A stretch of 64,000 nt of DNA from contig JAHBUD010000001.1 in NCBI GenBank assembly GCA_019638255.1, forward strand, positions 1,922,001-1,986,000. Direction: 5' to 3'. The notes beneath the pieces are model-generated. The model searched no databases. It was not told the origin of the DNA and worked only from the letters and a program-made list of their open reading frames with translations. Both the position numbers and the translations under genes were made by a program. Position 1 is the stretch's first letter. Each line of letters begins with the position of its first letter. Below, piece by piece: positions 7,605-16,448 of the stretch. This DNA is from Cyclobacteriaceae bacterium (lineage in GTDB: Bacteria > Bacteroidota > Bacteroidia > Cytophagales > Cyclobacteriaceae).

Positions 7605-9869
7605 ATGAAAATATATTATTCTCGTAGCATACCTGAATGCCGATGGCATAGGTGGGCAACACTTTTTATCCTCTGTTTTTTAATCAGTGGATTTGTTTCG
7701 GCCCAGAATTTGAAAGGCCGGGTGGTGAATGCTGAAGGCAAGCCTGTTTCTGAGGCATCTATTCAAAACAGTACAACAGGTAAATTTACCTACAGTAATG
7801 AATTGGGCAATTTTGTTCTTGAACCAATTAATGTTGGCGATGTTTTGCACGTGCGCGCCATGGGCTTCGAAACTCAGGAAATACAAGTAAGCAGCCTGGA
7901 TTTTTTGAGAATTGCACTTAAAGACGAAATAGTCAATCTTAATGAGATAGTAGTCAATGCATATCGCTCAGACCTCAGTTTTATTACCAAGATTGATTTA
8001 CAGGTGTGGCCGCAACTTACTTCGCAAGAGCTGCTCAGAAAAGTTCCCGGTCTTTTTATTGGTCAGCATGCCGGTGGGGGTAAGGCTGAACAAATGTTTT
8101 TACGTGGTTTCGACATTGACCATGGTACCGACATCAACATTACCGTTGATGGAATGCCTGTAAATATGGTTAGTCATGCGCACGGTCAGGGCTATGCCGA
8201 TTTGCATTTCCTTATTCCCGAAATAGTGGAAGAAATCGACTTTGGCAAGGGTACCTATTATGCAGATAAAGGTGATTTTACCACAGCCGGCTATGTAGGC
8301 TTCCGAACCAAGGAGAGATTGAACAAGAGTACCATTGGAATTGAAGCCGGCCAGTTTAATACGCGCAGGATTATTGGAACTTTCAATTTGCTGGACAGCA
8401 AGCTGGAGAACCACAGCGCCTATGTTGCCAGCGAATTGATTTTGACGGATGGACCATTTGATGCATCGCAAAACTTTAAGCGGATCAATATACTTGGCAA
8501 GTACACCGCGCAAGTGAGTGAACGAACAAAGCTATCGTTCACAGCTTCAACGTTTACGAGTAGCTGGGATGCCAGCGGACAAATACCCATGCGTGCAGTA
8601 AATGATGGTACGATCGGCTGGTTTGGCGCTATTGACGACACAGAAGGCGGTACTACTTCCCGTACCAATGTAAATGCAATGTTCTTTCACGAGATAGATG
8701 ATAAAACCTATTTCAAAGGGAACGTCTTTTATTCAAAGTACAAATTTGAGCTGTTCTCTAATTTCACTTTCTTCCTTGACGACCCGGTTAATGGCGATCA
8801 AATCAGGCAGTATGAAGACCGTGATATATTTGGGTTGAATACCGAATGGGGCAAAAACCTTTTTGTAGGCAAAACGGAAACACAACTGCGCGGTGGTGTG
8901 GGCTTTCGTTCGGATGTCATAAAGGACAATGAATTGTCGCACACCAGAAACAGGCTTGAAACGTTAGAGCAAATTCAGTTTGGAGATGTTAACCAGACAA
9001 ACCTTTTTGCCTATGGCGATGTGCAGTTCAGGTTCGGTAAACTGATGCTTAACCCTGCCGCCAGGGTAGATCATTTTCAATTTAACTACTATGACAAATT
9101 GGAACCTCTTTACACAAATGAAGGCACATCCCAGACTATTGTTTCGCCAAAACTCAACCTTGTGTATTCGGCCAACAATCGTACTGAATATTACATAAAA
9201 AGTGGTTCAGGATTTCACTCCAATGATGCCCGTGTTGTACTGAGTGATCCTTCCAGACCAACGTTGCCCAGGGCCTTTGGAACTGACTTAGGTACCATTC
9301 TAAAACCAGCCCAACGGTTAGTGGTTAACAGTGCGTTGTGGTACTTGTTTCTTGAGCAAGAGTTTGTATGGGTAGGAGATGCAGGAATAGTTGAACCAAG
9401 TGGCCGGACGCGTAGAATGGGTGTAGATGTAGGCGCACGTTATCAACTTGGCCAATACATCTTCCTCGATGGTGATGTGAATTACACTTTTGCCAGAAGC
9501 ATTGATGAGGAACCAGGGGAAGACTATATACCGTTGGCACCTGATTTAACAGCCATGGCAGGGATCAGCCTCGTAAACTGGAAAGGTTTAAATGGTAGCT
9601 GGCGTACACGCCACTTACGAACCCGCCCGGCAAATGAAGATAACAGTATTATTGCTGATGGCTACACCATCTCTGACCTTACCTTAAATTACCAGACCGG
9701 TCCAATTCTGGTAGGATTTACATTGGAGAATATTTTTAATGTGAAATGGAAAGAAACCCAGTTTGCTACCGAAAGCCGGTTACAAAATGAGGCGCAGCCT
9801 GTAGAAGAAATTCACTTCACACCAGGTTTTCCAAGATTTTTCAGATTAAGAATAGCCTATAATTTCTGA
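7605..9869 (+). CDS. TonB-dependent receptor, putative nickel (complex) importer
   Basis: A 754-residue outer-membrane receptor. The signal peptide ends near residue 33 (FVSAQ). Residues ~35-105 form a carboxypeptidase-regulatory-like domain, common in Bacteroidota receptors. The plug spans about 115-230 and carries VNMVSHAHGQGYADLHF, a histidine-bearing loop that could contact metal. The rest is the barrel, ending in FRLRIAYNF with a terminal aromatic residue. The placement after urease, nickel-transporter-like, urea-transporter and His-rich genes makes nickel the most likely substrate, but sequence alone does not fix it. A strong hairpin terminator follows at 9887-9918. Confidence 0.85.
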   Translation: MKIYYSRSIPECRWHRWATLFILCFLISGFVSAQNLKGRVVNAEGKPVSEASIQNSTTGKFTYSNELGNFVLEPINVGDVLHVRAMGFETQEIQVSSLDFLRIALKDEIVNLNEIVVNAYRSDLSFITKIDLQVWPQLTSQELLRKVPGLFIGQHAGGGKAEQMFLRGFDIDHGTDINITVDGMPVNMVSHAHGQGYADLHFLIPEIVEEIDFGKGTYYADKGDFTTAGYVGFRTKERLNKSTIGIEAGQFNTRRIIGTFNLLDSKLENHSAYVASELILTDGPFDASQNFKRINILGKYTAQVSERTKLSFTASTFTSSWDASGQIPMRAVNDGTIGWFGAIDDTEGGTTSRTNVNAMFFHEIDDKTYFKGNVFYSKYKFELFSNFTFFLDDPVNGDQIRQYEDRDIFGLNTEWGKNLFVGKTETQLRGGVGFRSDVIKDNELSHTRNRLETLEQIQFGDVNQTNLFAYGDVQFRFGKLMLNPAARVDHFQFNYYDKLEPLYTNEGTSQTIVSPKLNLVYSANNRTEYYIKSGSGFHSNDARVVLSDPSRPTLPRAFGTDLGTILKPAQRLVVNSALWYLFLEQEFVWVGDAGIVEPSGRTRRMGVDVGARYQLGQYIFLDGDVNYTFARSIDEEPGEDYIPLAPDLTAMAGISLVNWKGLNGSWRTRHLRTRPANEDNSIIADGYTISDLTLNYQTGPILVGFTLENIFNVKWKETQFATESRLQNEAQPVEEIHFTPGFPRFFRLRIAYNF

Positions 9870-9886
9870 CGGGAACTGTGTTACTT

Positions 9887-9918
9887 GTGCTGTCAACATG
9901 TTAGCATGTTGGCAGCAC
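9887..9918 (+). terminator. Rho-independent terminator after the TonB receptor
   Basis: Arms 9887-9900 and 9905-9918 pair over 14 positions with one G-U wobble around a TTAG loop, followed by a T-rich stretch. It ends the urease/nickel block. Confidence 0.75.
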
Positions 9919-10035
9919 TTGATTTGTTTCCTTCAACGATGTAAACCTTATTTTAAAGTTCTCCATTCGCGTTACTATTGGCTTTGAAAATGCAATAATT
10001 ATTCGCACTTTAGAAAATTCAAAAGAAGCTCACAC

Positions 10036-10929
10036 ATGTTACTCAACAATGGAATTCCCTTCTGGTACATCTTTAAAAAGGTGCGCTTAGAGTTTTTAAT
10101 CGTAGTACTATTTTCGGGTTTTGTTTTTTATTACACCAATTATCACAGAGGTGATATGCCGAAGGTTCCTACTTCAATCCCATCTTTTTTGGGTACCGCA
10201 ATATCAGTATTGCTTAGTTTTAAACTGGCACAAAGCTATGGCCGCTGGTGGGAGGCTCGCACAGTGTGGGGTATGATCGTAAACGACTCGCGCACGCTTG
10301 TCATGCAACTTTTGGCGTTTTCTAAAAAGGATTATTTCGAAGAGGTTAAGCAAATAGGCATGCGTCAGATTGCGTGGTGTTACGGACTTTCTAATTCACT
10401 CAGGAAACTTGATCCGCTTGCTGCAATGAAACCATATCTGAATTCAACAGATTTACAAGCTGTAGAGAAGCATATGAACATGCCCCTTGGTTTGCTGCAA
10501 CTTAATAATCTGCAAATTGCTGATTTATACCGCAAAGACGCTTTTAGTGTGTACCATCACAAACAGTTGGATGGTACCATTACGCGTTTATGTGTAAGCA
10601 TGGGAGCTGCCGAAAGAATTAAAGGAACTGTTTTCCCTTCCACGTACAGTATATTTGTGAAGTTCTCGATTTTTGTGTTCATCTTCACATTTGTGGTTTC
10701 ACTTGAAGGCCTTCACTTCATCACTAAAGTTCCACTAGCGGTTATAATTTCGACAATATTTTTGCTGCTTGATAAGACTGCTGAGCACATGCAAGATCCT
10801 TTTGAAAATCGCCCGACCGACACAGCGATGAGTACGATTTCAAGAAACATAGAAATAAATATTAAACAACTGCTTGACGAGCCAAACGTCCCTAAGCCGC
10901 TTGATCCAGAGAAATTTTTCACGATGTAA
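10036..10929 (+). CDS. Bestrophin family ion channel
   Basis: A 297-residue membrane protein of the bestrophin (UPF0187/RFP-TM) family. Characteristic features are the N-terminal transmembrane helix, the SYGRWWEARTVWGMIVNDSR segment at about residues 69-88, and a C-terminal helix pair with EHMQDPFENRPTDTAMS near residue 255, where the conserved acidic DPF motif lies. Bacterial members form pentameric channels, with cation or anion conduction reported depending on the protein. It stands alone between a terminator and a convergent kinase gene, so context gives no extra hint of its role. Confidence 0.9.
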   Translation: MLLNNGIPFWYIFKKVRLEFLIVVLFSGFVFYYTNYHRGDMPKVPTSIPSFLGTAISVLLSFKLAQSYGRWWEARTVWGMIVNDSRTLVMQLLAFSKKDYFEEVKQIGMRQIAWCYGLSNSLRKLDPLAAMKPYLNSTDLQAVEKHMNMPLGLLQLNNLQIADLYRKDAFSVYHHKQLDGTITRLCVSMGAAERIKGTVFPSTYSIFVKFSIFVFIFTFVVSLEGLHFITKVPLAVIISTIFLLLDKTAEHMQDPFENRPTDTAMSTISRNIEINIKQLLDEPNVPKPLDPEKFFTM

Positions 10930-11020
10930 ATACTTTTGAACATAATTTCCATCGGACAGGCTAAAGACCTTGGTAGGGTCAGTAAAGGAATCGCAATCGT
11001 GGCAGGATGTTTTTCGGAAC

Positions 11021-12376
11021 TCAGAATTTCAAAGTAAACACCGTCTTTACATCAGGCTCCGACTCCACACTGATTGATCCGTTATGGAGTTGCATAATCT
11101 GCCTCGATAAGCTTAGTCCAATGCCTGATCCAGTTCGCTTTGTGGTAAAAAAAGGAACAAATATTTTCTCAATGGCTTCTTGTATAATGCCTGCACCATT
11201 GTCAATAACTTCAATTCTAACCGAGGCTACATCGTATTGGCCAAGTAACTCGATATGTGGATTTGCTGTCTCAAGTGTCGCTTCGATAGCGTTTTTGATG
11301 AGGTTAATTAAAACTTGCTCAATCATTTCTTCATCAGCCTGAATGGTCAGGTACTCAGAGGAACACTCGTAATGGAATTTGACGTTATGGGCTTTTACTT
11401 CAGGCTTCATCAACATAGCAACCTTCTCAATCAAATCTTTAAGCCTTATCGATTTTAGTTTGGGTTTTGGAAGTGACGTATACTCACGGTAAGCATCAAT
11501 AAACTTGATCAGCCCTTTACTCCTGCTTTCGATAGTGTCTAGTCCTTCTATCAAATCCTCAGCGCCTTCCGATTTTAATTCATAGTATTCATTCTTTTTC
11601 TGCATATCATAATGCAGAATATCTTTTAGTGTAGAGGTAAGCGATGAAATGGGGGTAATAGAATTCATGATTTCATGCCGCAGAACGCGAGTTAAATTCT
11701 GCCATGCTTCCAGCTCCTGCTTTTGTAATTCGGGTTGAATGTTTTGCAGTGTGATTAACCTCACATCTTTGCCGCGGATTCTTAGTTCGGTTGCTTGTAT
11801 GGTCAGGTAAAGTTCGTTACTGCCTTTGTGAAGATTGCTTTTTCCCGAGGTGGTTTCAAAAATGGATTGATAAAGTCCTGGATTTTTGTCCTTAAGTTCA
11901 TGAATGCTTTGCAGGTTCTGAACATTCATAAATTTTCTTGCGTTAGCATTAATCAATTCGATATGACCTTGTGCATCGAACGATAAAATGCCTGTGCGTA
12001 CTTGTTGTACAACGGTGTTAAGGTATTGCCAGTGTTCTTCCTTTTCCGATCGGGCTTTTCGGAAGGCCTCAAGTACTTCGTTGAAGGCAATGTTCAACTC
12101 TTTAAAACTTTTACCAAGCTTGTTATCGGCTGTAAAGCCTGAAATGAAATCGGAGTACTTTACTGATTCCAGAAATCGGGTGAGCTTGCGGTTGGTTAAA
12201 CTGACAAACCGAAACAACTCGGCCAACTGCAACAGAATAATAACACCGGTAAGAATGGCAGCGAATATCATATTCGCATTGCCGAGCATATAGATGAATA
12301 AGGCCAGTGCAATGCCGAGCAGTATAACTCGTAACATTACCCTTGATCGAAAATCACCAAACGTGTTAAACGCCAT
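11021..12376 (-). CDS. NtrY-like sensor histidine kinase
   Basis: A 451-residue kinase. Two adjacent hydrophobic segments at about 14-32 and 36-55 form a hairpin with almost no periplasmic loop, so it probably senses a membrane or cytoplasmic signal. A PAS-like region follows (~118-215). The phosphoacceptor His is residue 234 in RVLRHEIMNSITP. The ATPase domain shows the N box EQVLINLIKNAIEA, the G1 box DNGAGI and the G2 box TGSGIGLSLSR. It lies 86 bases downstream of, and in the same orientation as, the NtrC-type regulator, which is its likely partner. Signal unknown. Confidence 0.92.
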   Translation of the reverse strand: MAFNTFGDFRSRVMLRVILLGIALALFIYMLGNANMIFAAILTGVIILLQLAELFRFVSLTNRKLTRFLESVKYSDFISGFTADNKLGKSFKELNIAFNEVLEAFRKARSEKEEHWQYLNTVVQQVRTGILSFDAQGHIELINANARKFMNVQNLQSIHELKDKNPGLYQSIFETTSGKSNLHKGSNELYLTIQATELRIRGKDVRLITLQNIQPELQKQELEAWQNLTRVLRHEIMNSITPISSLTSTLKDILHYDMQKKNEYYELKSEGAEDLIEGLDTIESRSKGLIKFIDAYREYTSLPKPKLKSIRLKDLIEKVAMLMKPEVKAHNVKFHYECSSEYLTIQADEEMIEQVLINLIKNAIEATLETANPHIELLGQYDVASVRIEVIDNGAGIIQEAIEKIFVPFFTTKRTGSGIGLSLSRQIMQLHNGSISVESEPDVKTVFTLKF

Positions 12377-12462
12377 TGAAGGAAGTTACAGTACTTTAGT
12401 TTTTATGAAGGCTTGATCCATTACTTACAAGGTAAGAACACTAAGGTTACAAACCATTACTA

Positions 12463-13842
12463 CTACAATCCATGTTTTTCCAGTCTCCGGTACAATGAGG
12501 AACGTGTAAGTCCAAGTTCTGCTGCGGCTTGTGTTATGTTGCCATTGTGTTTTTTTAACACCTTTCTTATCAACAGTTTTTCTACGTCCTCCAGGTTATA
12601 TTGATCAAGGTTAAGTTGTCCATCTTCTTTTATGGCTGTTGCGGTAAGGTTAAAATCCTCAGGTTGCAATACCTGGTTGTTGCTAAGGATCACTGCACGT
12701 TCAATAGCGTGTTGTAGTTCCCGGATGTTTCCGGGCCACGGATGTTTGTGCATACGCACCGCAGCAGCATCGCTGATTTTTCCGATTGGCTTATTGTATT
12801 TTTCTGCGTAGTGTTTAAGAAAATGATTGGCCAAAAGGGGTATGTCCTCCAGACGTTCGCGGAGTGGAGGTATTTCTATTTCAATGGTGTTTATCCTGTA
12901 TAATAAATCCTGTCGAAAACGGTTTTCTTTCACCATCTCATACAAAGGCATGTTGGTAGCGCATACCAATCGGATATCGACCGGTGTTTCCTTATTTGAG
13001 CCGACACGACTAACCCTGCGGTTTTGCAATACGGTAAGCAGTTTTGCCTGCAGGGGCATTGATAAATTCCCGATTTCATCCAGGAAGAGTGTGCCGCCAT
13101 TGGCTAATTCAAATCGTCCCGGGCGATCTTCCTTAGCATCGGTGAAGGCTCCTTTTTTGTGACCGAAAAGCTCACTTTCAAACAACGTTTCGGTGATCGA
13201 TCCTAAATCAACACTGACAAAGTTTTCCCTGGCACGTGATGAATTGCGGTGAATAGCCCGTGCAATAACCTCCTTGCCAGTTCCATTTTCTCCAAGAATT
13301 AAAACATTGGCGTCCGTTCTGGCCACCCGGTCAATGGTTTGGAAAATACGCTGCATGGTTTGGCTTTGGCCAACAATTTCACTGAAGCGACTGTTAAGCT
13401 CGCTGTTTATCTCTTGGTTTTTGATTTTTAAGGTTTCTATCTGGTCGCGTGATTCGCGCAGGCGCATGGAAGAATATAAGGTTGCAAGCAGTTTCTCGTT
13501 CTCCCAAGGTTTCAATACAAAATCGGTGGCACCTGCTTTAATGGCTTTTACCGCCATCTGCACATCACCATACGCTGTTATGAGAACAACCACAGCGGAT
13601 GGATCGAGTTCCAGAATTTTTTCAAGCCAGTAATATCCTTCACTGCCACTGCTCACATCCTTTGTAAAATTCATGTCGAGCAGAATAACATCGTAGTCTT
13701 CATTGCTCATTAATGAAGGAATGGCTTCCGGGTTCTTCTCAACATCAACCTGAACGAAATGCCTTTTCAAATACATTTTGGCTGCTTTCAATAAATCCTC
13801 ATTGTCATCAACAATCAGGATTTTCCCATGCTTTTGTTCCAT
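12463..13842 (-). CDS. Sigma54-dependent response regulator, NtrC family
   Basis: A 459-residue activator in three parts: receiver domain with the phosphorylatable Asp56 (DVILLDMNF), AAA+ ATPase with Walker A GENGTGKE and Walker B GGTLFLDEIGN, and a C-terminal Fis-type helix-turn-helix (NITQAAAELGLTRSSLYRRL). The loop that touches sigma54 reads GAFTDA instead of the canonical GAFTGA. It should activate sigma54-RNA polymerase at promoters with upstream palindromes. The divergent adaptor gene at 14109 and the permease unit at 16449 both have such sites, and its own upstream region carries a GG/GC-spaced element, so autoregulation is likely. Confidence 0.93.
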   Translation of the reverse strand: MEQKHGKILIVDDNEDLLKAAKMYLKRHFVQVDVEKNPEAIPSLMSNEDYDVILLDMNFTKDVSSGSEGYYWLEKILELDPSAVVVLITAYGDVQMAVKAIKAGATDFVLKPWENEKLLATLYSSMRLRESRDQIETLKIKNQEINSELNSRFSEIVGQSQTMQRIFQTIDRVARTDANVLILGENGTGKEVIARAIHRNSSRARENFVSVDLGSITETLFESELFGHKKGAFTDAKEDRPGRFELANGGTLFLDEIGNLSMPLQAKLLTVLQNRRVSRVGSNKETPVDIRLVCATNMPLYEMVKENRFRQDLLYRINTIEIEIPPLRERLEDIPLLANHFLKHYAEKYNKPIGKISDAAAVRMHKHPWPGNIRELQHAIERAVILSNNQVLQPEDFNLTATAIKEDGQLNLDQYNLEDVEKLLIRKVLKKHNGNITQAAAELGLTRSSLYRRLEKHGL

Positions 13843-13879
13843 AATCGAGCAGTTATGTGCGTTTTCGGCCTAACCCTTG

Positions 13880-13894
13880 GCAAAGTTGGTACCG
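13880..13894 (-). promoter_or_regulatory. Sigma54-like promoter for the regulator/kinase operon
   Basis: Read on the - strand this is CGGTAC-N5-TTGC. The -24 GG and -12 GC have exact sigma54 spacing, with two differences from TGGCAC-N5-TTGC. It would start transcription about 25 bases before the regulator ATG at 13842. Confidence 0.4.
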
Positions 13895-13957
13895 AAAGCT
13901 GGCCTGTGTCTGTTCATCGCTTATTCGATGATTTGACCATAAATGTATGATTTTTTT

Positions 13958-13971
13958 GTCCGCTATCGGAC
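13958..13971. promoter_or_regulatory. Palindrome GTCCG-N4-CGGAC, enhancer-site candidate
   Basis: A perfect 5-bp inverted repeat with a 4-base spacer, centred about 20 bases from the next palindrome. It lies about 70-85 bases upstream of both divergent sigma54-like promoters, the usual distance range for activator sites. Confidence 0.5.
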
Positions 13972-13975
13972 GATT

Positions 13976-13993
13976 ACGTTCACATTTGAACGT
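13976..13993. promoter_or_regulatory. Palindrome ACGTTCA-N4-TGAACGT, enhancer-site candidate
   Basis: A perfect 7-bp inverted repeat with a 4-base spacer. Together with the palindrome at 13958 it sits midway between the regulator gene and the adaptor gene. The GTTC/GAAC half-sites recur upstream of the permease unit at 16295-16330, which points to a shared binding protein. Confidence 0.55.
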
Positions 13994-14046
13994 GCAATAG
14001 TTGTTTTTGAGGCTCAATTTCGGGTATTGGGTAGGGTTTAGTCGGT

Positions 14047-14062
14047 TGGCACGTTTGTTGGC
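14047..14062 (+). promoter_or_regulatory. Sigma54-like promoter for the adaptor gene
   Basis: TGGCACG-N4-TTGGC matches the sigma54 consensus TGGCACG-N4-TTGC except that the -12 C is shifted by one base. It would start transcription near 14073, about 35 bases before the adaptor ATG at 14109. Confidence 0.55.
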
Positions 14063-14108
14063 AATCGGATGAACAAATCAGTGCAACTTTTACATTAGTT
14101 TACTTTAG

Positions 14109-15359
14109 ATGGATCGTCAGCTTAAGAAGAAAAACTGGACACTCAAGCGCATAGCAACCATAGGCGGTATTGGTATTTTTGTGGTATTCATTGCGTACCA
14201 GGTACTGTTTGCCGACAGGCGTTCAAGATTGAAAGTCGATCGGGAAAAGATTACAATCGCCACAGTAAGTCGTGGAGTATTTCAGGAGTTTATTCCCCAA
14301 ACCGGAACCGTTGAGCCAAGTCGTACCGTATACCTCGATGCTGTTGAAGGTGGTACAATCAAGCGCATTGTTGCGGAAAGTGGAGCCATGCTTAAGCCTG
14401 GAGATATTGTGCTGGAACTAAGCAACCTTAACCGCGAGATTAGCGTCCTTGATCAGGAATCGAACCTGACACAAAGTATTAACCGTATCCGGGAAACCCG
14501 TTTGCAAATCACTCAGAATGCGTTGCGTCAGCAAGAGAGTTTAATAACGATTGACAATGCCTTGGCAACTTTAAAACCGCAATACGAGCGTCAGAAGCAA
14601 CTGTTTGATAAAAAGTTGATATCCAAGCAGGATTTTGAGCGGACTGAGGCGGATTATTTTGCCAATCTTAAGCGAAAGGAGATTACCTACGAAGCTTACC
14701 GGTTGGATTCGCTTGACCGCATCAGACAAATTGTTCAACTTGATCAGAGTGAGCGTAAGCTTCTGCAAAGTTTGGAGAACGTAGGAAAAATATTGGATAA
14801 CCTGATCGTAAAGGCACCCATTGAAGGCCAGTTAACACGACCACAGTTAGACGTGGGGCAAAGCGTAAATCCCGGACAGCGTTTAGGCCAGGTTGATGTT
14901 GTTGGTAGCTATAAAGTGCGTGTTGAAATTGATGAGATTTACCTGCCACGAATTTCAGAAGGATTACGGGCCACGACCAACTATGCCGGTAAGGATTATG
15001 GACTTGTTATTACCTATGTATATCCCAACGTATTGAACGGACGCTTCCCTGTGGACATGAACTTCACGGGCGAAACACCGTCAGGCATTCGCAGAGGTTT
15101 GTCGTTGAGGTTGCGGATTGAGCTGGGACAATCTTCTGAAGAATTGTTGTTGCCGGTAGGTGGTTTTTATAAAGATACCGGTGGAAATTGGGTTTATGTT
15201 CTTGACGATGACGGTAACCGCGCAGTGAAAAGGAGCGTCAGACTGGGCAGAAAGAATACCGAGCATTTTGAAGTACTGGAGGGGCTCAAGCCCGGTGAAA
15301 GGGTGATTACTTCATCGTATGAGAATTTTGGTAACAATGAAGTGCTTGTACTTAATTGA
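14109..15359 (+). CDS. Periplasmic adaptor (HlyD/MacA-like membrane-fusion protein)
   Basis: A 416-residue adaptor that would bridge an inner-membrane ABC transporter and an outer-membrane channel. One N-terminal membrane anchor spans about residues 16-34. A biotinyl-lipoyl-like half (TGTVEPSRTVYLDAVEGGTI) precedes a coiled-coil hairpin at about 115-235, then the second lipoyl half (VKAPIEGQLTRPQLDVGQSV) and C-terminal beta domains (VLEGLKPGERVI). It is the first gene of the transporter block, divergent from the NtrC-type regulator, with a sigma54-like promoter upstream. No outer-membrane TolC-like gene is next to it. Confidence 0.9.
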   Translation: MDRQLKKKNWTLKRIATIGGIGIFVVFIAYQVLFADRRSRLKVDREKITIATVSRGVFQEFIPQTGTVEPSRTVYLDAVEGGTIKRIVAESGAMLKPGDIVLELSNLNREISVLDQESNLTQSINRIRETRLQITQNALRQQESLITIDNALATLKPQYERQKQLFDKKLISKQDFERTEADYFANLKRKEITYEAYRLDSLDRIRQIVQLDQSERKLLQSLENVGKILDNLIVKAPIEGQLTRPQLDVGQSVNPGQRLGQVDVVGSYKVRVEIDEIYLPRISEGLRATTNYAGKDYGLVITYVYPNVLNGRFPVDMNFTGETPSGIRRGLSLRLRIELGQSSEELLLPVGGFYKDTGGNWVYVLDDDGNRAVKRSVRLGRKNTEHFEVLEGLKPGERVITSSYENFGNNEVLVLN

Positions 15360-15529
15360 GTTAATATTCAAGATTCATAATTCAATATTGATGTTCGAAT
15401 TAAGTTATTAATCTTTAACCTTGAATTTAAAAGCTTGAATTGAAATGTAACCTTTTAGATAAAAAAGAGTAATAGAAGCTTAAACTATCTACTTAAATAA
15501 AACATCCTTAAATCGTAAATACCAATAGC

Positions 15530-16219
15530 ATGATCAAACTTAAAAATCTTGAAAAAGTGTACACCACTGAAGAAGTGGAGACCACAGCACTAAACAACAT
15601 AAACCTGGAAATAAAGGATGGTGAATTTGTTGCCATCATGGGGCCATCCGGTTGCGGAAAATCAACGTTGCTGAACATTCTTGGATTATTAGATAACCCC
15701 TCCAATGGTGAGTATCACTTTGGCGAGCATGAAGTGGCTAACTATTCTGAGCGTCAGCGGGCACAATTGCGCAAGGGCTCCATTGGTTTCGTATTTCAAA
15801 GCTTTAACCTAATTGATGAGCTTACCGTTTTCGAAAACGTTGAACTTCCGTTGCTGTATATGAAAGTTCCTGCTTCAGAGCGCAAACAGCGCGTGGAAGA
15901 GGTACTTGAGCGCATGAATATTATGCACAGAAGGAACCACTTTCCACAGCAGCTTTCGGGTGGTCAGCAACAGCGTGTGGCTATTTCGCGTGCTATTGTT
16001 GCCAAGCCAAAGGTAATCCTTGCCGATGAACCTACTGGTAACCTGGATTCAGCCAATGGTGAGGAGGTAATGAAACTTCTTTCACAATTAAATGAAGAAG
16101 GTACCACCATCATCATGGTAACACACTCACCGTACGATGCCAACTATGCGCACCGTATTGTGAACTTGTTTGATGGAAAAGTGGTAACAGAGAATATTAA
16201 AGAGCAATTCCATATATAG
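15530..16219 (+). CDS. ABC transporter ATP-binding protein (MacB/LolD type)
   Basis: A 229-residue ATPase subunit. Walker A is GPSGCGKST near residues 38-46, the signature motif is LSGGQQQR, and Walker B is [13 protein letters not shown], typical of the MacB/LolD/FtsE group that drives mechanotransmission rather than classical transport. It lies 170 AT-rich bases after the adaptor gene and is closed by a strong terminator at 16241-16262. It probably energises the three permeases downstream, which have no other ATPase nearby. Confidence 0.95.
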   Translation: MIKLKNLEKVYTTEEVETTALNNINLEIKDGEFVAIMGPSGCGKSTLLNILGLLDNPSNGEYHFGEHEVANYSERQRAQLRKGSIGFVFQSFNLIDELTVFENVELPLLYMKVPASERKQRVEEVLERMNIMHRRNHFPQQLSGGQQQRVAISRAIVAKPKVILADEPTGNLDSANGEEVMKLLSQLNEEGTTIIMVTHSPYDANYAHRIVNLFDGKVVTENIKEQFHI

Positions 16220-16240
16220 TATTTCTCTTTTTAAATTTTT

Positions 16241-16262
16241 AAACCCTGTGCAAGCAGGGTTT
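16241..16262 (+). terminator. Rho-independent terminator after the ATPase gene
   Basis: Eight perfect base pairs (AAACCCTG with CAGGGTTT) around a 6-base loop run directly into a T-rich tract. It separates the adaptor/ATPase unit from the permease unit. Confidence 0.9.
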
Positions 16263-16294
16263 TTTATTTTTCAACAAGGCAAAGTTGTTAGAAA

Positions 16295-16330
16295 ACGAAC
16301 AGCATATTGTTCGTAAATGAACAATTGAAC
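16295..16330. promoter_or_regulatory. Phased GAACA/TGTTC half-sites, activator-site candidate
   Basis: ACGAACA (16295-16301) and TGTTCGT (16308-16314) form a perfect inverted repeat. TTGTTC and GAACAA (16307-16324) form a second one that overlaps the first. Half-sites begin at 16297, 16308 and 16319, a strict 11-base step, with a further GAAC at 16327. The group lies about 50-80 bases upstream of a sigma54-like promoter. Confidence 0.55.
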
Positions 16331-16374
16331 TGCGAAGATGTTGTGTTGCTGTTCCATTCAAGCCAAACATTTTC

Positions 16375-16389
16375 TGGCACTTTTATTGA
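16375..16389 (+). promoter_or_regulatory. Sigma54-like promoter for the permease unit
   Basis: TGGCAC-N5-TTGA differs from the sigma54 consensus only at the last base of the -12 element and has exact spacing. The start would be near 16400, about 50 bases before the first permease ATG at 16449. Confidence 0.55.
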
Positions 16390-16448
16390 AAATAGTGCAA
16401 CCTGTCTTGTGTGGTGGGAGTCTTATAGTGTAAACAACCCTTTCCTTC

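Noticed and set aside
14047..14062. Treating this as a proven sigma54 promoter
   Set aside because: The -12 element is one base off and no mapped start exists, so it is kept as a candidate only.
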